Assembly: GCA_003184365.1 (NCBI GenBank)
Contig: NKYR01000073.1
Location: forward strand, 62,001 to 126,000
Direction of reading: 5' to 3'
DNA from: Evernia prunastri
Lineage: Eukaryota; Ascomycota; Lecanoromycetes; Lecanorales; Parmeliaceae
DNA: 64,000 nt
Position numbers and translations under genes: made by a program
Shown: positions 11,829 to 22,221 of the stretch, piece after piece
Layout of the letters: each line of letters starts with the position of its first letter
Position numbering within the stretch: position 1 is the stretch's first letter
Notes under the pieces: model-generated
What the model was told of the DNA's origin: nothing
What the model saw: the letters and a program-made list of their open reading frames with translations, nothing else
The model's database searches: none

Positions 11829-13325
11829 CTATGCATTCTGTATGGATTCCGGCCAGCCAAGGCGCCTTGGGCAGGAAATGCGACAGGCAAGATAATACCG
11901 AGAGCCGGATTTCATATTTGCGTCTTGCAGATGGCCATAGACTTCGCGACCCCCGCCTGGGGGCTTTTCGAAAATCGCTGCTGGAACAGGGGCGTGATCC
12001 GAATCGAATGTCATCGAATGTACGATGAACGAAATCTGCTCATCGGGACGGGCACCGGAATCGAGGAAGGCTTTTGCTGCTGTTACCCAAGCTGTCTCTA
12101 ATACGTCTTCAGGACAAGACTTCAACACCATTTGTCTTTCATTGTACATATGGGCTAGGAACGAGGTCCAGAAGGTGCCCCGGTCGACTGCTTCATTTGG
12201 ATTCGCGCCCTGATGCAGTAGTAGGCACACGAGACGAAGCCTCTTCTCGAGCCTCTCCTTGATCACCACCCCGTACGGATTAAACTTAGACGAAAGCGCA
12301 CACGAAAGCAGGTAATTAACGTATGGTACACCAAGCGGTTTTGACAAGGCTTCGATTATTTCCTCCACGTATAAGTCCAGACCCATATAGGCTGCCAGCC
12401 CGATAAGATCTTGCGGTGCCGTGGACGGTTCCGTTGGATGGGCTTTTGTACTGCCTTCCGGGCCATCTATAGTTCTAGAGTTGACGATTTTATCAGACCT
12501 TCGGCTGTATGGATGGTATATAGAATGCAGAAACTTTTTCTTACCAAGCCACCTCTCCGCACGCAAAATCCAATGAGTGGTAGTGGTAGCCTGCTCATTC
12601 CCTTGATTTTGCCGGTCAAGTATAGTCATCGCGCGATCCGTAGCATTGCATACAAAAGTTAGAGGACGTGCAAGCTCGGCTTCCGCTTCGCACAGCCAAA
12701 TCAGTATATCGTCGATGCCCCGGGGGGACCACCTCGGTCCAGATAAGGCACTGGCGGATCCATTCTCTAAAGTTGGGAAACCTATCAGTCTTGCATGAAA
12801 GATTAGCTTCCGGTGACTATCAGCTGCCTCAGATGTTCACCATTGGAAACAACAACTTTGAAGGCCTTCTGAGGAAAATATATCTTAAACATACCGGATG
12901 GATATCAGAACTTTTGTATCTAGGAGCTTCTGGTAGCTATCCAAGCGCTTCTGGATGTCCTCCATGACATCCTCTCTCCACAAGGCCCGGACTCCTTTTT
13001 TGAATGCTTCGCGCTTTTTGCGAGGTCCGCTTACCTTCAGACTATTGACCTGTTGGATGAGATCGCGAGCAGTAGCGGAGCATTCCGTCGCCAGTTTGAG
13101 TAGTTCTTGTTCATTGGGGGGTAAAGCTCTCACAGCTGCTTCTTCGATAGGTATCTTGAGCTCAGCAATAAGCTCTGTCAGATGTTCTGCCCATCCTTCA
13201 ATCGCGCCATTCTCTGATAGGCTGCCCTCTTTGTAGAGTCTTCGGCACGACGAGACAGTCTTGATGCTGAAGTCTACAATCTGAATAACCCCGCAGGCTA
13301 GACTAAAGGCACTGACCGGATCCAT
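11829..13325 (-). pseudogene. STAND/NLR-type protein remnant lacking NACHT domain
   Basis: Two exons (13325-12895, 12816-11829) give 472 aa. Residues 1-140 start MDPVSAFSLACGVIQIVDFS and run through a helical region ending LDTKVLIS. This is the N-terminal domain that in fungi precedes a NACHT or NB-ARC ATPase. After about 60 unplaced residues, the C-terminal part (GLAAYMGLDLYVEEIIEA, then LLLHQGANPNEA and FLDSGARPDE) resembles the ankyrin-like end of fungal NACHT proteins. The whole ATPase core (Walker A/B, normally several hundred residues) is absent. The 78-nt intron uses a strong GTATGT donor and phase fits, but may be a by-product of decay. Full-length relatives act in nonself recognition. 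I read this as an internally deleted gene; a deliberate short regulatory form is possible. Confidence 0.5.
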
Positions 13326-14546
13326 GAGCGGAAGCAAAGCAACAGCCAAGACTCGGTATCTAGATTGCAGACACAGAGGTGCAATTGCGATGATGTCGTA
13401 TGGTAGTAGAGGAGCGATGATGTCGTATGGTAATGTGACGGGTAGTCGATGATTACCTGATTGCGGGGCTGCTATCTCAGCCTCACATTTTTTGCCAAGG
13501 ATATACAATGGTACTCCAGTAGACCTCATTCGACCAAGGCTGACTAACCTCGGCTATCGTTGCAGTCTCGATGGACATAATCGTTCCCTGTTAGAGCGGA
13601 GACACTAATGCATCCAGCTAGATTGAGAGATCCATTACTTTCCTCGATCCATCAAAAGAATTGTAGCATCTCCACAACGATATTGCAGCTATGAGCCCAG
13701 AGGTTGTGTGATTGCAATTCATTGCAGCTTCCGTACCCCTCATCAATTCTGTTAAAAGGCAAACAGTTAACATTTGCATTCGACGAGATCTACCGTAGCC
13801 CAAGATCAAAGATAATGAGTTCAAGGCATGGCGTGACATGAGCAGAACGCAGCATCACCAGGGCTCGAGTAGTCGGTATTGGTCTACTTCTAGCGTTTCG
13901 TTTATACTACCGCCACAATACCTGAAGGGCTGAAACAACAACAGGGTCGGTGGTACGGCCAAGATAGCACTTCAGGTTTCACTCCACTCTAGCGGCAGCA
14001 GACATCAACAGTAGTTTGTTATAGTGAGCGTAGAATCTAGGCATCCAGAGACCGGGCACCGTTGGCAGGCTGGTCAGATGCTAGGGTGATCCGAAAGAAC
14101 TACGAGTGCACGGAAAGATGTTCCTCGGAATACCATATGACCTTGCACGAGCACTGTGATATGAGTGGTCTTGGATTTCTGTGGAGTGCGAAGAACGGGC
14201 CTGAACGGACTAGATTAAGAATTCGATACTGCTATACTGGGTCTCGTACCCTCTTCAACTCGAACATGTATTTTGACTCAATGAAGGACGTGATATAGAT
14301 AATGAATCTTTGAGCTGTGGAATGTTAGGAAGATGATCCGCGTGATGGCTTCTCGTACGTCACTTCATTTCCTTGTACACAACTATTGCCTGGTCGTATC
14401 CTTGGGACAAAGGACATTCTCTGATGTACAAGAATGGTCTAACGTGAGCAAGCTTGAAACCCGACGAAACGCCAGACGGCCAACCCGATTGAAGCAACAG
14501 GTTCGATTCGCGGCCAACGGCGCTCGCACAGTTCAAACCCTAAAAA
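13326..14546. other. gene-free spacer
   Basis: No gene supported. Just upstream of the STAND remnant a 19-bp sequence occurs twice (13,387-13,405 and 13,414-13,432) as part of a 27-bp near-tandem duplication. Confidence 0.5.
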
Positions 14547-15915
14547 TCAGTTGCAGACGTCACAAGTAGTAATGGGACAAGCCCCGTTAATCAGAGGTAC
14601 CTTGCACGGCGGACAGGCACACATCTGCAACTGGGACACACACGACAGATCGACCGCGTTGTTCGTAAAGAAATTGGGCGACTGCCCGAAGCCACCCGCG
14701 ATGGTGCAGTTGAACGCACCGTCGAGGAGCGCTTCCAATGTCGTCCACTCGTTGGTGATGATCTCATTCGCTAGAGTACGAGGCCACTTCGTCAACGAAT
14801 ACCCGTTGTTCGTGACCTCGCTGAAGAAGATGGCGGAACCAAACTCATCGGTGCAAAGGTTGGTGCTGTCGTCAAAGGTGCAGCGCCAGCCGTCCGCGAC
14901 CATCGCTTTGGTATAAGAAACGAGAGGGGCGACCCACTGATCGTTGGCAGTCAGTGCGCTGGAGATGACGTAGGTGTTTAGTGCGAAGCCGAGGGAGATC
15001 GTGTCACTGGGCAGGGAAACTTGGTCCTGGCCGGAAAAGTCGCCGTTTTGAGCAAAGGCAATGAACGAGGGCACGTCGCCCATCACGGTGGAAAGCGCAT
15101 TGGCTATACCAGTGGTGAAGTTTGTCTGTATCTTGCCGAGTTCGGTGTCAATGTTAGCTATTTGGATCAATTTGCTGTCTTCCGTGCCAGAGGGCCATAT
15201 CGCTTTGGCCACGCCTGGGGCCTGTTGTAGCCCCGTTGTGAGAACGGTCAATCCGACCTTGGCGGCTGCTGACACGCCTGCACCGACCCCGGGAATAAAG
15301 GCAAAGGCGGCGGATAAAGCCGTCAAGAGGTCATTCAGCGCGAATCGAGTCTTTTGTTCTGGGTCGACGATGTTGATGATGGGCTGAGCTACGAAGAGAG
15401 CTGAGAGACTTGCACCGCTTAGCGAATTGCTCCAGGAAGTAAAGAAATCATTAATGACTGGGAACATTAGCAAGCAGACCGCGTGAGTTATTCTTTGGAG
15501 ACAAACAGTATATGTTGTGTATTATGTAGTAGACCTCCGGAGCAATGACTGGAGCCACTGGTTCCTCCTCGTACGTGGGCTCAGAAGCACAAGCTTTGTT
15601 GATGACAGCGCAGTCCTCCGTGACCAACCCGTTGGTGCCTAGCCTCAGGAAGCAATTTGCCCACAACTCATCAGGCTTGCAGCACGCTTCTTGAGCAGGT
15701 GAAGTGCAGACTGGTGTCGTCGCATTCCAATTGGTGAGCCATGCACTCAAGCCCAAGCCAGGTGCGGGTCCCCAACAAGTAGAATCGAAGCCTTTGGTTC
15801 GATCGGTACAGTCTGCTTGCCTGGTACAAAGTGCAGGTTGCGTGGTGGGAGAGGCTGATATCGAGTGAATGGTAAGGAAGCTGATCATGCTACAAAGGTA
15901 GCTTGGTGAACGCAT
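14547..15915 (-). CDS. secreted Cys-containing protein of unknown function
   Basis: Two exons (15915-15507 and 15457-14547) joined by a 49-nt intron with branch-like CTAAT and acceptor CCCAG; 439 aa. The first 22 residues form a signal peptide ending near SISASPTT. The mature N-terminus has a Cys-rich segment (CTRQADCTDRTKGFDSTCWG, later CCKPDELWANCFLR). The middle contains alternating hydrophobic Ala/Gly-rich helices (LLTALSAAFAFIPGVGAGVS). The C-terminus is again Cys-rich (CACPPCKVP, CPITTCDVCN). It resembles a family of secreted fungal proteins annotated only as domains of unknown function; I do not assign a number with certainty. Hydrophobic helices in a secreted Cys-stapled protein could suit membrane interaction, which is inference. 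Confidence 0.75.
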
Positions 15916-17129
15916 ACTGATTCTTGGCGCCAGAGAGTAAATGTAATAGGAGAAGGCAGAATATTAGCTGAGCGATAATGAAGGAAACATCAGCTTTATC
16001 TTGACCTCAATGAACCCCAACGACGCGGGAAGGAAGCACTATTCAACTCGCTCAGAGCGCCTCAATGACATCATCCAAGCTGGTACATTTTGGCAAAAGA
16101 GTACTTTTCAACGAGCTCTACCCATCACGAAACGACTTAGCTTTGCCATTTCATTTAAGGAACAACGGATTCACACGCCAGATAAAACATGAAACGGGGT
16201 AGGAGTGTAAGCGGGCGATACCATGCCCTTCCTACGGACGCCATGGAGCCGATTAAAAACAGTACGAGTGTTGCACATGAGTGGTGGCACACTGGCACAG
16301 CAAATATCATCCAGACCAAGAGGGAGAGGAATCATTCGTTGAGAGATGTGAGCGTCCCCCCAAGTCAGACGATATAGGTTGATCTTCGATTCTATTCAGG
16401 TGAAAGGAATCAACATCAGGCTCAATGAAATAATGTGATGAAACAACGCTGCAATTTAGATTCTCGTTTTTGTATTAGACTTCACGGCTCGGACAAAACA
16501 TGACGGGTCAACACAAGCGCATGCAAGCAACGCACTAAGCTCGTCCCTCGCTTGAGCTTAGTGCGTTGCACGACTAATAGTTATGAGTCCGAGCGCTATA
16601 CGCATGGCGTGGTGGGAACCTTGGATCTGGGGCGAAAAAGTCCTTGGTGAGTGATGCCTGCGTAGAGACTGGGGATTTGAATTGATAATGAGATAGAACT
16701 CTCCCATACTTTGAGCATACCCAGAACACGACTACAAGTAAGACGCGCAATTGACAGAAGACATTACCATGGAATCGAACTTCGCTGCTCGTGGATAATT
16801 GCCAGGAGTCCGAAAACGATGCTTCGTGTTCGCGCGCTTATAGAGAAGGTATATGACCACGGCACAACCCGCAAGATGAAACAAGGGCGTAGGAAATCGT
16901 AGCGCAATACTATAATTTAGAAACGCACTGGGTTCTCGGTAGGTACGTAGCAACTTAGCCAAGTCAGTAATAAAGAAAGCAATCAAAGCTTTTGAAAACT
17001 AGTAGATTCAAGAATTCCATCCAAAAGTAAGAGCATCTTACGGAGTATCATTACATCAGTCAGCGACTTTCTGATACATCTGAAGCTGACAAGACCATAA
17101 CACTTGTCTGTCACTTCATTCCATAGCCC
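15916..17129. other. gene-free spacer with a perfect hairpin
   Basis: No gene supported in 1.2 kb. The main structure is the 16-bp inverted repeat at 16,527-16,569, listed separately. Confidence 0.5.
16527..16569. repeat. perfect 16-bp inverted repeat (hairpin)
   Basis: The left arm 16527-16542 (GCAACGCACTAAGCTC) and right arm 16554-16569 are exact reverse complements with an 11-nt loop. The stem has 9 G/C pairs out of 16 and lies in gene-free DNA, away from any assigned 3' end. Confidence 0.9.
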
Positions 17130-18087
17130 TTAGATCGCACGCCTCCTCTTCACTGCAGCGTATGCGTAATAGGCTTTTACTATGGTGCCGATCGCACCAG
17201 GCAATCCGATCACCAAACCCAGAATGATAGCCACCTTGTCGCTAGTATCTAAACCTGGTCCACTTCCATCGCCGCCCTCGCTACTTGCGCTCTTGCTTGG
17301 CGAGAGCGCGGTCGTGGAGGTTCCGGATGTCAAGCTTTGCGGGATTGTCGTGGTCGTAGAGCTAGCAGTCGAACTGCTAGCAGCGTTTTGTGCTGACGAA
17401 GATAGACTTGAGAAGCTTGATGGTGTCGAGGTGGAGAACGAAGAGGAGGAGGAGGAGGCGGAAGAGGAGGAGGTAGTGGAGGAGGAGGAAGAAGAGGAGG
17501 AAGAAGAGCTGCTGGCGATAGGGTAGATGACAGAGAGACTTTTAGGTGGCGGCGCAGAGAATGTCTCGTCTGTTGGGTGAGAGCAATTAGAGGTGCCGTC
17601 CGAATTTGTGCCACAACAGCGCCAGAGCTGATCCTGGCTGTCGTAAGTTACATCCAGCTGATTCATACCGGCGCGATCACCTGTAGTAAAATACCGGTCA
17701 GAACGAACTAACCCACGATGAAGGCAATGCTGCGGAGGAGGACCTACTGCAGTACTGAGGGCACTCAGGCGCACTGTACGACGGATCCGTGCAGGGGCTG
17801 ATATAGTAGGTGCCTCTGACCTGGTTCGGATCGAAACGGAGCGAACTGGAGAGGCAGACATTGTTGGACTGCAGGGCGCAACAGTGCAGGTAAGGGGATG
17901 TGGTGGATGTGGTGGTACCGCACGGGTCGACATAGTATGGGGATTGAAGGACGGTGCTGTTGGCAGCGTAGTAGCAGCCTGAAGCCGCGACGGCGGTGAA
18001 CTGCGAGATGGATATCAAAAAGACGAGGAGCAGTCGATGAGACAGTTGCGCTGGTGATCGAGGGAGCGGAGCCATTGCGACGGTCAT
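17130..18087 (-). CDS. Cys-rich ectodomain protein with Ser-rich stalk and one TM helix
   Basis: Two exons (18087-17748 and 17680-17130), 67-nt intron, 296 aa; a second in-frame ATG at 18075 would shorten it by four residues. A signal peptide spans roughly residues 5-36. The ectodomain starts GCYYAANSTV and carries the spacing C..CC..C..RGTYYISPCTDPSYSAPECPQYC..WRCCG..C, matching a widespread fungal Cys-rich domain seen in many predicted surface proteins of unknown function. It is followed by about 80 Ser/Thr-rich residues (a run of 12 Ser), one helix (VAIILGLVIGLPGAIGTIV) and a short basic tail ending KRRRAI. This layout suggests a cell-surface anchored, O-glycosylated stalk protein. Confidence 0.82.
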
Positions 18088-18559
18088 AAGAGATTTGAAC
18101 CCTTGTCTCGCGGATTTTTTCGCTCTCAGAGGAAGGCTAATGCAAAACGCCCGCCTGGAAGAAGATAGAGCGAGGAAATGTAACTGCAATGCAGATCGTA
18201 CCCCTTTCACGGGCCGCATGAAGTAACTATAGCCTAATCGAGAACATGGGATCAAATAGCAATACGTTGCAGTCGAGAGATACACTCATAATTGAAAATA
18301 TTTGTGCGGGGCAACACGTTTTTGAATTGATGGTGATAAGATCTTCATGCGGACAAGAGAAACGAAGTAGCGAGATGTTAGCTGTGGAACTGAGTAGGTT
18401 TCGATAGGGCACATCATGATGTTTCCGGCACTGTACTCAACATTCCCCCCCCCCCCCATCTCTTTCCGCCGTGGCAGTTGGTACCGAAAAGCAGGACGAC
18501 GCTCGGCAAGACAAACCGATATGCTGCGGACGAGGGCTGAGAGCAAAATGAATTTGGGG

Positions 18560-18890
18560 AAAAATCTTTGAGAAGTACTCTTTAGCAGGCACTCTTTAGA
18601 GAATGTTCTTCGAGAGTACATTCTTGAGGGGGATATTTCTCGAAGATGTTCTTCAAAAAATACTCTTCTAAAGATGGAGAGATGGTCTTTAAGGGATATT
18701 ATTCGAAAGAAGAAACTACTTTAGAGAGCATTCTCATTCTTTGAGAGGGTGCTCTCGGAGAGAAGAGCACCCTCCTGAAGAGTACTCCCTGAAGAATATC
18801 CCTGAAGAATATCTTGCAAAGAGGAATTTTTAAAGAGTCTTCATGAAAGAAAGAAGACGTGAGAGAAAGAAAAAAAAAAGAAAAAAAAAT
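18560..18890. repeat. degenerate repeat block with GAAGA/TTCTT and GAGTACTC motifs
   Basis: About 330 bp are built from imperfect copies and reverse copies of short words such as GAAGAATAT, TACTCTT, TTCTTCGAGAG and AGAGTACTC. Within it, 18745-18755 and 18764-18774 are perfect 11-bp inverted arms with an 8-nt loop. The block ends in an A-rich tract near 18,870-18,900. Confidence 0.7.
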
Positions 18891-19015
18891 TAAATTAAAT
18901 TTATAAGTCTCAACCCTCGTCCGCCGTACAGCAGAGCCCACTCAGATCAGAATTCTCGCGCGCGTGGCCGCTTCAGCGAGTGAACAAGGTGAGTAAGGGT
19001 GATACGATTCGGATG

Positions 19016-19426
19016 CAAGGCTCCCAGCGTTCTAGGCTGGCGGTCTGGAGGCCTGAACAGGTCCAAAATGAAGCTATACCGACGGTCCATGATCGATTCA
19101 AGTGTTAAACCGGTCCACCGCTTACTGGACCGGTTTAATCAATAAACCATATCATATTTCCAGTCGTTTAGATCTTACTCTGTAAAGATCCCAAGTTTAA
19201 ACCATGACTTCATACACTCTAGAAGCTATTAATAATGGTCTCACGACTGTTAATGTAGCAGGCGATGAGGGAGATCCACGATCCCCGCAGATCACAGTTG
19301 CCACCAGACTAGATATACGCAGTTATGATCAAATATTCACTCCATAAAATGGTCACCAGAACACCAAAATTTGGACCAGTCCAGACGGTTGGTTAAGCGG
19401 TCGCCGGCCGACCGCTGGGAGCCTTG
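19016..19426. mobile_element. possible short inverted-repeat transposon remnant
   Basis: Exact 14-bp inverted termini (CAAGGCTCCCAGCG at 19016-19029; its complement at 19413-19426) bound 411 bp. Partial similarity continues inward (TCTGGA and GGTCCAAA occur inside both ends in opposite orientation). Inside, 19105-19117 and 19126-19138 are perfect 13-bp arms with an 8-nt loop, and a 47-codon frame at 19204-19347 starts MTSYTLEAINNGL, reminiscent of the DNA-binding start of pogo/Fot1-type transposases. No target-site duplication is clear, so the element call is tentative. Confidence 0.4.
19105..19138. repeat. perfect 13-bp inverted repeat
   Basis: The arms TTAAACCGGTCCA and its reverse complement are separated by 8 nt, inside the putative element. 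Confidence 0.9.
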
Positions 19427-20111
19427 TTCGGGTTCGAATGATGAACAGCTCTGGCTTACTACATTCATACCTAAAGCCGGGTACACCCGGCTCGGACTCC
19501 GAGGTATGGTATGGATGGACAAGGACGCAATGTATGATGTGGCGATGTGTCGGGTAGGTAGCATCATGACGTCGCTAGACCCTTTGGGAGTTGTAAACGA
19601 GTCAATCGCTGAAGATGTCTGCAAATGAGACGATAGATCGACTTGACGACGGCAGGTGTATCAATGGCCACTCACAGATTCCAACGTAACACTTGATTCA
19701 TGACAGTAAAACACTCCCTCGGTATTTCTTAGCTTCCTGCATCTCCCGAACAGAATCTTTTAGGCGTCTCAGCCTCTCAGACGAGATAATCAATTTTTTG
19801 ATGGGCGATAGCAGCGCGAACACAGAAATAGAGAGGAAACGATCATCATTGGATTTAGCTGACAACTCCCATATCCAAAGACTGCAGAATACGGTTGCCA
19901 AGGACGCCTACTTCGAAAACATGTATGTACAAAGACAGCACTGCCTACCTCCCAGCGAATCACGCAAACGATTTGCAGACATCAAGCCTACCAAGTAAAG
20001 ATCGCTACACACCCCTTCCTGCTCACACCGCCCCTACCAACATCCACTCTGCTCGGTTCTTCACCAAGAACCACTGGACCGCAGCGCTCGCTTCCCGGAA
20101 AGAGACCCGCT

Positions 20112-22221
20112 TTAGATCCGGGGGCACGAGGATTGGACCGGGAACGGGCAACATCCCGTGTTGTCGGGAGTGTAGAATTTCCCGTCGTTGCAGAGGCAGC
20201 TGGCATACGCCGCCTGACCGAGGGCGTTACCTGGTTGCCTATTCGGGGTTTTAGAGTCAGCAGAGGGTTTCGTGGCATCAAGGCGCGGCGTGAACGGCGA
20301 TTGAAAAAAGGGAGCAGTGCATCGACGGACGAAAGTAGGGACAAAAAGAAAAGGAAAGGGCAGAAACTTACTGAATGGTGCAGCAGTGCAGGCTGTCGGT
20401 GTAATAAGCCGCACACCAAAGCTGACCGGGAGTGGCCGTGGGCAGCACGCGTTCGGTCGGGGTAGCTGTGTATGGACAAACTTCTCCTGCGACGACTGCG
20501 GAGCTCGTGGTCAAGTAGCTGGACTGGTCGTTGCCGGAGCAGTACGTGAGGACTGACGAAGTCTTTGCGGTTGAGAGAAGGGTGGTACTGCAACACGTGG
20601 AAATGGTCAGTGAATGCGGGGGACAATATCAGGGGGCGGAGAGGAAGCAGATGATGGCAGAATTGTCTTGAAAAGGGGGTTTTGCGAGGTGGAGGGGGGG
20701 GGGGGGGNGGGGGGGCGGGGGGGGATTACGCTTCGACAGCGGAGAACGTTGTGGGCAGTGGTGGTGCTGATGTTACGGGAGGCTGTGGGGTTGATGATGT
20801 CGCAGGAGGTTGTGGGGCTGAAGCTGTGGTCGCCGGCTCGACGACCGATGCGCTTGCAATGCCCGCACCCGTTCGAAAAGGGTTGATGGCAAAAAGCGTG
20901 TTGCTGAGCGCGCAGCTGGTGCTGCTTCCCTGAACCGTCAATGGCGCCGTCGTCGTCATGCAATCGCATTCCAAGGTCGGGCTGCCCTGTACCGATATGG
21001 ACGGCAGGAACGGGAAGCAGTTTTCGGTATTTGTGTGAGCGGCATATGTCAAAGTGGGAAAAGATACGGTTGAGATGGTAGTGAATGGCGGCGTGTCTGC
21101 ACCGGTCGGAGAAGGAGGCGAGTCGACGGTGGCAGAAACCGAGTTGGTGATGTCTGCCCCTGCGCTTTCTTGATCCGGGGAAGCCGCCGTGCTTACAGGG
21201 TTCATGGCGCTGCCATTGGAGTTGTCCAAATTGTTGAAGTAGTTGAAGTCGTAGTCGCCGGAGATTACAGGACGAGCTTGCGAGTTGAACGCTTCCGGGA
21301 TGGTTATGGCCATAGCGGTGTAATAGTAGGAGAGGAAGTTCACCAAATTGGGACCTATATCTGGATTGGCAGCCAGGAGATGGCAGTCGCCCGGCGATTG
21401 TACGCGTGCCAAATAGTCCATCTTCATTGCCTTGATTCCTATCGAACGGATTGCAAGCACTCCTGACCACAACCAACGTTCACGCGTGTCGTAGTAGTTT
21501 TCCATGTAGTGTATGTTCTTGCTAGGGTCATTCGTTGTGTCCTTGATTCTAGAGACGAGATCAGGTACCGTCCAGAAGCCGGGACAGAAATTCCAGTAAA
21601 TGGTATCCTAGATTCGTAATCAGAAGCAAGCCTTTGTTCAACATTACGTGTAAATGGGCTTACCCAACGTCGAAAGAATCCGTAGTTGTTGTTGAAGTTG
21701 AAGTGGTTGTTTAGCGGATTGCACGTGAGGGCCGATTTACCCTGATTGGGCCCGCAGCTGATGTAGAGCCAGGTATTTATCCATGCACTTTTGTGTCTTT
21801 TCAAGGCTGCGCTCATTCTAAGAAAGTTGTCTAAGAGCGCTATTAGTACCTATGCTTAGAATGAGACCAAGGGGATGCTTGAGGGTGCTTCACTTTTGAT
21901 CCACTTGTCGGAGTCCTGTGGGTCCGTACCGAACCAGTAGCTCACTTCATTCTGCCAGTTGTGAAAAGCATCGCCTTCCCACAGCTTAACCCGATCAGCT
22001 AATCCTGCGATATTGTTCATGGTGACCAAAATGGCTGCCCGTTGGTCGGCATTACAACTTGACGTGAATGCAACATTGAAATTGTACTGAAAATCCGGCG
22101 GATCGGCGGGACTCGGTTGCAATTGGACTGTGAGATTGTTCCCGGCTTCTTGAGCAGTACTATACTTCGCAAACAAGACGGTCAACGTTAAGGTGCTGAG
22201 TGCGGTACGTAGGGAGTACAT
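20112..22221 (-). CDS. large secreted protein, metallopeptidase-like N-part, Cys-rich tail
   Basis: Five exons (22221-21894, 21830-21664, 21607-20730, 20587-20372, 20238-20112), all phases consistent, 571 aa. A signal peptide ends near residue 23. The first 300 residues include CNADQRAAILVTMNNIA, KWIKNNFLRMSAAL (across intron 1), a Cys-containing loop and WNFCPGFWTVPDLVSRI. This pattern recalls secreted fungal metallopeptidase-like proteins, but no HEXXH zinc site exists anywhere. A Thr/Ser/Pro-rich linker follows, then a Cys-rich C-terminus (WCAAYYTDSLHCC, CLCNDGKFYTPDNTGCC) reminiscent of fungal surface Cys domains. Intron 3 (142 nt) contains a poly-C run with an N. If intron 3 were retained, translation would stop at 20,726. 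Function unknown. Confidence 0.7.
20694..20724. repeat. G homopolymer with an unresolved base
   Basis: A run of guanines is interrupted by an N at 20708 and one C at 20716. It lies inside intron 3 of the minus-strand secreted-protein gene, so its uncertain length does not change the protein. Confidence 0.9.

Larger units (their letters stand above)
18088..20111. other. gene-free, repeat- and hairpin-rich stretch
   Basis: 2 kb between two minus-strand secreted-protein genes. It holds the AGAG/GAAGAATAT repeat block (18,560-18,890), a possible short inverted-repeat element (19,016-19,426) with an internal hairpin, and tRNA-like promoter boxes. No intact gene is supported. Confidence 0.6.

Noticed and set aside
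14500..14530. GGTTCGATTCG resembling a tRNA B box
   Set aside because: No matching A box or cloverleaf upstream at the proper distance.
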